From CAVQBJ01 sp963710725 (GTDB taxonomy: Bacteria > Actinomycetota > Thermoleophilia > Solirubrobacterales > Solirubrobacteraceae): a stretch of 64,000 nt of DNA. Shown here in pieces: positions 57,895 to 64,000 of the stretch. The position numbers were made by a program, and so were the translations under genes. Position 1 is the stretch's first letter; each line of letters begins with the position of its first letter. The notes beneath the pieces were generated by a model. That model was not told where the DNA came from. It did no database searches and was given only the letters and a program-made list of their open reading frames with translations. Location: assembly GCA_963710725.1 (NCBI GenBank), contig CAVQBJ010000007.1:223748-287747 (forward strand), written 5' to 3'.

Positions 57895-59604
57895 TCATCC
57901 TGATCGCGCGGGTGCCGGGCGTTCGACGAGTACGATGAGTTCCGACTCCGCCGTCAGCGCTTCCTGAGGGTCAGACGTGACGATGCGCCTGTTGGCGCCG
58001 GTTTCAGGACGGTGCTGATCGGACTGGTCGTGATGGTCTGCGTTGCGATCTGATACCGGTTGCGTGGCGCGCGAGGGTAGGCGGGCGAGTACCAGTACGG
58101 CACCGGTGAGGGCGACGACGGAGCCGACTGCCAGGGACACCTGGGTGCCGCTCATGAATGCGGCACGGGCAGCGTGGGCCAGGAGGGCGCCGATGGTGCC
58201 GCCAGCGCTACTGGCGACCGCGAGAGCACCACCGAGTGAGCCGAGAATTGTGTGCGTTGCCGCGAGCGGCACATGCCGGCCTACGAGCGCCGTGGAGATG
58301 TGGTTCTGGTAGCGGGTCAGCATCAGGCTGCCGATTACGGCTACGCCGAGTGCGCCACCGACTTGCAGGGCGACCGTGTTGACCGCCGAGCCGATCCCGG
58401 AGTCGTCCTGGGGGACCGATCCGACAACGGAGTTCGTTGCGGTCGGCAGGAGAAGCCCGGCCCCGAAGCCGATCAGCAGCAGGCCGGGGAGAACGTCGCC
58501 ATAGGTCGCCGCGACGGTGGATGCCGCAGAGACTTGCCACAGACCACCCGCGATCGCCACGAGTGCGCCGGCGACGGTGAACTTGATCCCGATGATGCGA
58601 GCGGTGACCGAAGCGAACGCGGCGGCGACACCGAGCATGGCCGCGATCGGCAGGATCCGCAGACCCGCCTGGAGCGGTGAGTAGCTGAGATCGAACTGCA
58701 GGAACTGGGTCGCGACGAACAGCGCCCCCAACAACCCGAACACGCCGAGGCACTCGGCGGCGGCAGCAACCGTAAACCTCCGATCACGAAAGTAGCCCAG
58801 CTTCAACATCGGGTGGCTGCAGCTGGCCTCCCAGGCGACAAAGACGCACAGCACGGCAACGCTCGTCACGCCAACCCCGATCACGCTCGCGGACCCCCAA
58901 CCCTCGGTCGGGCCCTCGATGATTGCCCACAGCAGCAAGCCCAAGCCGACGATCGAAAGCACTGCGCCGCCGGGATCGGGACGATCGGCGGCCGGGTTCT
59001 TCGAGTCCGGCACCAGCAGCACCGCGCCGGCGAAAGCGGCGATCACGATCGGGACGTTGACGAGGAATATCGAGCCCCACGAGAACCCTGCTAGTAACAC
59101 GCCGCCGGCGATCGGGCCGATCGCGATCCCGAGCCCGATCGTGGCGGCCCAGGCGCCGATCGCTCGAGCCCGCTGCGCCGGTTCACGGAAGACGTCGTTG
59201 ATAATGGAGAGCGACGATGGAACCGTCAGCGCAGCGCCGGCGCCCATCACAGCTCGCCACGCGATCAGCAGATCGACCGAGCCCGATAAAGCGGCGCCGA
59301 TCGAGCCTACGGCGAAGATCGTCAGGCCAACCAGGAAGATTCGCTTGCGCCCGAGCCGGTCGGCCAGGCTGCCACCGACGAGGACCAGTCCTGCGAAGAC
59401 CATCGCGTAGGAGTCGACGATCCACTGCAACTCACTCGAGGTTGCGTGCAGCTTCCGCACGAGCGTGGGCAGCGCCACGTTGAGGATCGTGTTGTCGACG
59501 TTCACAATTAGGGCCGCAGCGCACACCACGACCAACGCGGCCCCACGATGAGGTACCCGCGCCCGGCGCGGCGCGGCGGCCCTCTCGCCCACGATCGAAC
59601 TCAC
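57895..59604 (-). CDS. DHA2-family MFS drug exporter
   Basis: This 569-residue protein has fourteen membrane segments. Motif A is GGSLADRLGRKRIFLVG, motif D1-like VDNTILNVALPTLVRKLHA lies in helix 1, and the antiporter motif C-like GLGIAIGPIAGGVLL is in helix 5. These mark the 14-helix EmrB/QacA group that exports toxic compounds in exchange for protons. A hydrophilic C-terminal tail of about 55 residues follows. It is downstream of, and parallel to, a second exporter (41 bases apart). Substrates are unknown. Confidence 0.87.
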   Translation of the reverse strand: MSSIVGERAAAPRRARVPHRGAALVVVCAAALIVNVDNTILNVALPTLVRKLHATSSELQWIVDSYAMVFAGLVLVGGSLADRLGRKRIFLVGLTIFAVGSIGAALSGSVDLLIAWRAVMGAGAALTVPSSLSIINDVFREPAQRARAIGAWAATIGLGIAIGPIAGGVLLAGFSWGSIFLVNVPIVIAAFAGAVLLVPDSKNPAADRPDPGGAVLSIVGLGLLLWAIIEGPTEGWGSASVIGVGVTSVAVLCVFVAWEASCSHPMLKLGYFRDRRFTVAAAAECLGVFGLLGALFVATQFLQFDLSYSPLQAGLRILPIAAMLGVAAAFASVTARIIGIKFTVAGALVAIAGGLWQVSAASTVAATYGDVLPGLLLIGFGAGLLLPTATNSVVGSVPQDDSGIGSAVNTVALQVGGALGVAVIGSLMLTRYQNHISTALVGRHVPLAATHTILGSLGGALAVASSAGGTIGALLAHAARAAFMSGTQVSLAVGSVVALTGAVLVLARLPSRATQPVSDRNADHHDQSDQHRPETGANRRIVTSDPQEALTAESELIVLVERPAPARSG

Positions 59605-59644
59605 GACACAACGCTAAAGGCCGCCAACGCCGATGGCATCGGAA

Positions 59645-61432
59645 CTAGCCCCCACCGCCCTGCGGCAAAGTACTCGCCGCCACCACAACCGGCGCATCCG
59701 GCTCATCGATGCCCGACAGACCCCCGGGAACTCGAGACTCACGCAACGTGCTCCTCGAGGCCTGCCGAGCAAAGGGGAGCCAAGCGCGGTGGCGTCCCCC
59801 AACTCGCCAAATTCGCGGCTGAACCGTTTCAGTTGGCTGCTCGGTTGCCGCGACGGTGGTTGTGCTGGGCAGGAACGCGAGGGTGAGCGCGAGGCCTGCG
59901 AGCGCGACGGCGCCGGAGACCAGGAGTGCGAGGTCCATTCCGTTCACGAATGCCGTGTGGGCGGAGGCGAGTAGTGCCGGCGAGTGGATCTGGTGGGCGA
60001 CGGCGTCGGCGCCGAAGATGCTCTGGCGTGCGGCTGTCACGGCCGCGGCGGGGAGCCCGGCGAGGGCGAGGTGGGCGAGGTAAATGGTGCTGAGCACGCT
60101 GCCGAGGATCGCGGTGCCGAGTGGGCCGCCGAGCTTGTTGATCGCCTGCAGCGCCGCAGCTCCGACGCCGCTTCGCTCTCGGGAGAGCTTGGAGAGCGCG
60201 GCCGACATCGAGGTCGCCAGCGCGAGGCCCATGCCGAACCCCACCATCGCCATCCACGCCGCGATGAAGAGAGAGCTCGAAGCGACGCCGGTGCGGGTTC
60301 CGATCAGTAAGCCTGCGCCGAGGATCGCGAAGCCGAGTGCGACTGCGACCTTCGCCCCGAGCAAACGCGCGATGCGGTCGGCGGGGACCGCGGCGAGCAC
60401 GAGTCCGCCGATCATCGGGAGCAGCTTCAGGCCCGAGCTCATCGGGGTTGCTCCCAGTACTCCCTGGAAGTACTGGGGCATCGTGAACAGCACTCCGAAC
60501 ATCGCGAAGATCGCAATCGCGGAGAGGATCACCCCCCAGGTGTAGGAGCGAGAGCGGAACAGCCCGAGATCGAGCAGCGGCTGACCGCCGTGTCTGCGGC
60601 TGAGCCGGCCCTCCCAGAAGAAGAACCCAGCCAGCACCGCGACACCGCCGGCCATCTCCGCCACGGCGTCAGCGTTGCTCCACCCGTGCTGGCCCGCTTG
60701 GATCAGGCCGTAGATCAGCGCGGCCAGCCCGAGGATCGATAGGGCCACCCCGACCGGGTCCACGCCGGGACGCGTCTGCGCGCGTGACGCGGGTACGAGC
60801 GTGAAGGTCGCGATCAGGCCGACCAGGGCGACAGGCACGTTGATCAGGAACACCCAGCCCCACCAGGCGTGGGTCAGCAGCCAGCCACCGAGGATCGGAC
60901 CGAGCGGTAAGGACACGAACGTCGCTGCCGCCATGATCCCGACCGCCCGCGGACGCTCTCCCTCGCTGAACAGCACGGGTAGCGTCGCGAACCCCATCAC
61001 GATCAGTCCCGCGCCGGCAATTCCGAGCACCAGCCGAGCGGCGATGAACGCGCCACTGGACGGCGAAGCCGCACATGCCGCCGAGCCGACCGCGAACAGC
61101 GCAAGCGATGCGAGCAAGACCTTCTTGCGGCCATAGCGGTCGCCGAGCAAGCCGAGCGGCAGCATCGCCGCCGCCAGGACCAGCAGGTACCCAGACGAGA
61201 ACCACTGCAGATCGGACTCCGACGCGCGCAGGCTGTGGGCGAGCGTCGGCAGCGCCACGCTGAGGATCGTGGCGTCCAGGCCGACAGCCAGGGAAGCCAG
61301 CACCAACGCGCCCAGCGCCCACCACCGGCGAGCGCCTACGCCGCGGGGATCATCTGCGTGCACCATCATCTTGGTTGAAGGGAACGGATCCCGTTGATGT
61401 CGCTCGGCTTCAGTGGGGGTGATCGGTGGCAT
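59645..61432 (-). CDS. DHA2-family MFS drug exporter
   Basis: This 595-residue protein has fourteen membrane segments. LDATILSVALPTLAHSLRA marks helix 1, LLGDRYGRKKVLLA is motif A, and FVSLPLGPILGGWLLTHAWW is the antiporter motif. It is a paralogue of the next gene rather than a duplicate, since the loops differ. The last 55 residues after the final helix are hydrophilic and low in conservation, and may be read-through into non-family sequence. The ATG at 61432 gives a 30-residue cytoplasmic start; internal ATGs nearer the first helix (MMVHADDP) are possible. Confidence 0.86.
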   Translation of the reverse strand: MPPITPTEAERHQRDPFPSTKMMVHADDPRGVGARRWWALGALVLASLAVGLDATILSVALPTLAHSLRASESDLQWFSSGYLLVLAAAMLPLGLLGDRYGRKKVLLASLALFAVGSAACAASPSSGAFIAARLVLGIAGAGLIVMGFATLPVLFSEGERPRAVGIMAAATFVSLPLGPILGGWLLTHAWWGWVFLINVPVALVGLIATFTLVPASRAQTRPGVDPVGVALSILGLAALIYGLIQAGQHGWSNADAVAEMAGGVAVLAGFFFWEGRLSRRHGGQPLLDLGLFRSRSYTWGVILSAIAIFAMFGVLFTMPQYFQGVLGATPMSSGLKLLPMIGGLVLAAVPADRIARLLGAKVAVALGFAILGAGLLIGTRTGVASSSLFIAAWMAMVGFGMGLALATSMSAALSKLSRERSGVGAAALQAINKLGGPLGTAILGSVLSTIYLAHLALAGLPAAAVTAARQSIFGADAVAHQIHSPALLASAHTAFVNGMDLALLVSGAVALAGLALTLAFLPSTTTVAATEQPTETVQPRIWRVGGRHRAWLPFARQASRSTLRESRVPGGLSGIDEPDAPVVVAASTLPQGGGG

Positions 61433-61502
61433 GTCGGTCGGCCGTGGCGACCGGTCGCGTCGCGCGGCGACCTCGCGGTCTTAGCGCGACGCGACCTGGC
61501 CG

Positions 61503-62111
61503 TCAGTGAGCCGGCTGTTCGTCGGCGCCGCCCGCGAGCCAGCTCATCGGCCGGTAGGGCGACATCTGCCTGATCAGGAACATCACGACGATTGTGAGAC
61601 CGAAGTAGGTGAACAGTTCGATCACGGTCGCGTTGTTACCGATCATGTTGTTCGCGAGACCCATAACACCGAAGGCGAGCAAGGAGACGCCCAGACCGGC
61701 GAGCAGAATCGGCTTGCGGCGCTGCGGCAGGAACTCACCGCGCACGAGGCTGATCGCGAGCAGCACGACGACCACCGCCTCGAGCAGCCCGAGCAGCACC
61801 CAGGCGGCGTTATCGCCCGGCACGCTCGCAAAGAACGAACCGGCGAACAGCTTCTGAAGCGCGGCGGGCATCGTGCCGCTGTCGGTGATCAGCTTCTCGT
61901 AGGAGGCGTAGTAGAACAGGAAGCCGACCGACAGGTAGATGCCGGTGAGCGTCGTTGCGTACGTCGCGACCCTGGCTACACCGGCGATCGCCGGGTGCGT
62001 GCCCGCTCGCGGATGACTCCCGGCGTGAGCGGCTGGCGCTTTGAGATCGGCTGGCGCGGCGCCGTTTCCGGCATTAGGGCCGGGCGGGCGGGTGATGACG
62101 GGGCTGGCCAC
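61503..62111 (-). CDS. Four-helix membrane protein (DoxX-like)
   Basis: This 202-residue protein has a 50-residue Pro/Ala-rich N-terminal tail, then four hydrophobic helices. The region YEKLITDSGTMPAALQKLFA between helices 1 and 2, and the following GLLEAVVVVLLAISLVRGEF, fit DoxX-like or YkgB-like proteins. It is divergent from the TetR gene across 199 bases and precedes the two exporters on the same strand, so all three may be TetR-controlled. The function is unknown. Confidence 0.68.
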   Translation of the reverse strand: MASPVITRPPGPNAGNGAAPADLKAPAAHAGSHPRAGTHPAIAGVARVATYATTLTGIYLSVGFLFYYASYEKLITDSGTMPAALQKLFAGSFFASVPGDNAAWVLLGLLEAVVVVLLAISLVRGEFLPQRRKPILLAGLGVSLLAFGVMGLANNMIGNNATVIELFTYFGLTIVVMFLIRQMSPYRPMSWLAGGADEQPAH

Positions 62112-62244
62112 GTGGGCCTCATTTCGATGGATGCGAGTTGACGGATGGCGCTACGAGCAGCGTGCGCCCGGTTCACGAGTCGCAAAGGCTGTAGCTGCGT
62201 CAGCTAGCCACCATCAGGACTGTGTCGCTGCCAGCCATTGTACA

Positions 62245-62286
62245 CTTGTGCAAGACAGATGTCTCACACGAGCGTGCAAGACTTGT
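62245..62286. promoter_or_regulatory. Probable TetR operator cluster between divergent genes
   Basis: Three short palindromes lie within 42 bases: CTTGTGCAAG (62245-62254), AGACAGATGTCT (62253-62264) and CAAGACTTG (62277-62285). GTGCAAGAC occurs twice as a direct repeat. The cluster is in the AT-richest part of the 199-base gap between the DoxX-like gene and the TetR gene, as expected for an autoregulated divergent promoter. Confidence 0.55.
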
Positions 62287-62310
62287 GACCAGGCTCATGA
62301 ACGTGCCCGC

Positions 62311-62931
62311 ATGACCAACCGCGAAGCGCTGCTCGAGGCCGCCATCGCTTGCCTGCAAGACAAAGGCTCCGCAGACACGACGGCCCGCGACATCGCCGGC
62401 CGCGCAGGCGTCAGCCTTGGGGCGATCGGCTACCACTTCGGGTCTAAGGACGACCTTCTGCAGGAGGCCCTTGCCGAGGCCGTGCGGCGATGGCTCGAAC
62501 CATTGATCAGGCTCGTCTCGACAGCACCCACCGGTCTACGCCGCGAACAGCTCGGACCGGCCATCGACCGCCTGCTCGAGACCTTCAGCGCCCACCGACG
62601 GCTCGTCGTCGCCTATTTCGAGGCCCTCCTGCGCGCCGAGCACGTCGCTGGTCTGCGCAGCGTGATGGCGAGGGACTTCGACCTGCTGCGCGCGGCCGTC
62701 ACAACCGGGATCGAGCAACTCCAAACAACACAACCACGATCGCGGCGCGTAGACCCAGACGTTGCCACGACACTGGTGATGGCCGTCTTCGACGGCCTGA
62801 TCGTCCAGTGGCTTGTCGACCCCAACCGCCTCCCGACCGGCGAAGCAATCGCGGAGACGCTCCGGCGAGCCGCCACCCTTCAACAAACGACCCGCCGAGT
62901 CCGCAGGCCCGCCCGTACAACGCCCCGATGA
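62311..62931 (+). CDS. TetR-family transcriptional regulator
   Basis: This 206-residue protein has an N-terminal TetR helix-turn-helix, TARDIAGRAGVSLGAIGYHF followed by GSKDDLL, and a helical ligand-binding domain (about 60-190). It most likely represses the divergent DoxX-like gene and the exporters behind it. The ATG at 62311 is chosen because the DNA-binding domain begins 3 residues later; the longer upstream frame covers the operator region. The arginine/threonine tail may be extra sequence. Confidence 0.87.
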   Translation: MTNREALLEAAIACLQDKGSADTTARDIAGRAGVSLGAIGYHFGSKDDLLQEALAEAVRRWLEPLIRLVSTAPTGLRREQLGPAIDRLLETFSAHRRLVVAYFEALLRAEHVAGLRSVMARDFDLLRAAVTTGIEQLQTTQPRSRRVDPDVATTLVMAVFDGLIVQWLVDPNRLPTGEAIAETLRRAATLQQTTRRVRRPARTTPR

Positions 62932-63157
62932 CCCGCCACCAACCTCGGGCGCGGCGATCGCCGGGTGCGTGCCGCGAACGATCGCCACGGGCAGACGCGT
63001 GAGCCGCTCGCCAGAGTTGCCGGGCCGGCCGCCCCGCTTCCTGAACGCTGCGCCATTAGCGTTTCCCGAGACCGCCTCCAACGCGCGCGCCGTCTACTCC
63101 GAGTCCAACGGCGGGAAGCACGACAGCCACCGCAGCACCCTCGTCGACATCGTCGAA

Positions 63158-63585
63158 CTATGCGACCGCCGTGGGTCGATCTACGAGACGGTGGTGCTCG
63201 GGATGCGCCGTTGAGGAGCGCCGCTTGAGGGTGATCGTCGCGCCGTTGCTGGGCACGATCGTGACGGTGTGGCGGGCGACCCGTTCTGAGCGCTTGTTCG
63301 TGGGCTGCAGTTCGGCGCGCCGCAGGAGTGTGCGCAGCACGACTCGGGTTTCGAGGAGGGAGAACGCCGCGCCGAGGCAGCGTCTGGGCCCTCCGCCAAA
63401 CGGGATCCACGTGTAGGTGCCGGCGCGGCTGCCCACGAAGCGCTCGGGGCGGAACGCGAGCGGGTCGGGGTAGAGGTCCGGTCGCCGGTGAACGAGGGTG
63501 ATGTGGGTGACCACCCTACGGCGACAACGCCCTCACCCCCATCAGGTTGGATCTCCGCAGCATCGGAACGATCGCGGCCGGCCAA
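63158..63585 (-). pseudogene. C-terminal fragment of a cytochrome P450 gene
   Basis: A minus-strand frame contains LVHRRPDLYPDPLAFRPERF and the heme-binding FGGGPRRCLGAAFSLLETRV with its cysteine ligand, ending near TIVPSNGATITLKRR. Residues before this continue in another frame (EIQPDGGEGVVAVG), indicating a frameshift near 63515. About 330 N-terminal residues of a P450 are absent. The frame also runs on past the normal end. Bases 62932-63157 and 63586-63956 hold no gene that I can support. Confidence 0.7.
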
Positions 63586-63956
63586 ACGGGGCCGTCCGGT
63601 TCCGCGTCAACCGCTGCATTCGCTCGCGGTTGGCGTGGAGTCAGCAGCGCTTCGTCGGGAGGGCCGCACCCTAGGCGCTGTCATCGGCCCGACCCAGCGG
63701 CGCCGGAGCTGACCGCCACACACGCTCCCCCTCAGTGCTCTCCCTAGGAGTCCGTGCGGATGCGAGCCGCCTCTGCGCCGCAACCGATGCTGCCGCCCGT
63801 GACTGAGCCGACAGCCGCTCCCGGAGGCCAGGGCCTACCGATGTTCGGCCATCGAGCCACAGAATTTCTAGAGATTGCACCCCCCTTGCACCCCGCCCCG
63901 GCTCCAGGCGGCCCGCCTAGAAATCCAAACCCCCCGATTTCCAGCCCGTTCCTGAG

Positions 63957-64000
63957 GGTGAGCGACGGGATTCGAACCCGCGACCGCCGAGACCACAACC
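63957..64000 (-). tRNA. tRNA-His (GTG), 3' half, cut by the window end
   Basis: The minus strand from the window edge reads anticodon loop TTGTGGT, stem CTCGG, T-arm GCGGGTTCGAATCCCGT, acceptor CGCTCAC and C73. CCA is not encoded. The anticodon GTG and the C73 discriminator identify histidine. The 5' half would lie beyond base 64000, so integrity cannot be judged. Its sequence equals the fragment at 55950-55995. Confidence 0.7.

Larger units (their letters stand above)
55950..64000. mobile_element. Putative genomic island of about 8 kb at tRNA-His
   Basis: The region is bounded by 46-base identical direct repeats of the tRNA-His 3' half at 55950-55995 and 63955-64000. The orientation is right: an intact tRNA would lie beyond the window end, with the island at its 3' side and the partial copy at the far end. 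Cargo is two drug exporters, a TetR regulator, a DoxX-like protein, DUF3237 and RraA-like genes and a P450 fragment. No integrase is visible, so the element is either decayed or mobilised in trans. The 3' flanks of both copies also resemble each other, hinting at serial insertions. Confidence 0.5.

Noticed and set aside
62813..63214. Plus-strand frame of 133 codons after the TetR gene
   Set aside because: It overlaps the TetR 3' end and the P450 fragment, has no ribosome site, and shows no family motif.

Overview
This 64 kb window is high-GC, gene-dense chromosomal DNA with many GTG starts and 1 to 4 base start/stop overlaps. It looks like an actinobacterium. The mix of families (actinobacterial-type glutamate-cysteine ligase and class II amidotransferase, PucR regulator, DUF294 protein, bd oxidase without visible cydDC) suggests Thermoleophilia or Solirubrobacterales, but that placement is inference. 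There is no rRNA, CRISPR array or complete tRNA gene in the window.

Left part (1-27.7 kb) is metabolic. A permease tail, a universal stress protein and a molybdopterin oxidoreductase form a short operon. After a hypothetical gene and a cNMP/CBS/DUF294 sensor protein comes the centrepiece, at 5.56-15.14 kb. This is an apparently complete N-methylglutamate pathway for methylamine use. Seven overlapping minus-strand genes run mgsA-mgsB-mgsC-mgdB-mgdC-mgdD-mgdA (N-methylglutamate synthase, then a sarcosine-oxidase-like N-methylglutamate dehydrogenase). They are divergent from gmaS (gamma-glutamylmethylamide synthetase), which is followed by a GAF/PucR-type regulator. Together they would load methylamine onto glutamate, make N-methylglutamate, and release formaldehyde plus glutamate. 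A glutamate-cysteine ligase and an EgtC/YafJ-like amidotransferase, a MOSC protein, a lipoprotein, a cation/proton antiporter, cytochrome bd oxidase (cydAB), a DUF2231 membrane protein and an ICMT-like protein follow.

Middle part (28-44.3 kb) holds secreted proteins, including a 14-repeat beta-propeller protein next to a lactonase relic. It also holds SDR enzymes, a MOSC-ferredoxin reductase-ferredoxin fusion, zwf, an LPG-synthase-like membrane protein, a DUF2090 protein, OsmC, a three-gene operon (DHFR-like, VOC, sigma factor with SnoaL tail) and a DUF899 protein.

Right part (44.3-64 kb) is accessory. A TPR-SLOG-nucleotide cyclase gene converges with, and overlaps, a large TIR-TM-WD40 gene. 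Then come an ArsR-SRPBCC pair, a Fic protein whose 3' end runs antisense through a broken universal stress gene, a shortened pyruvate-kinase-like protein, and a HepT/MntA toxin-antitoxin pair with three 22-bp-spaced repeats upstream. From 55.95 kb to the window end lies an island of about 8 kb. It is bounded by 46-bp identical copies of the 3' half of tRNA-His and carries a DUF3237 gene, a frameshifted RraA-like gene, two DHA2 drug exporters, a DoxX-like membrane protein, a TetR regulator and a P450 fragment. Several relics (SDR, universal stress protein, lactonase, P450, perhaps a GAP-family protein) show repeated rearrangement here.
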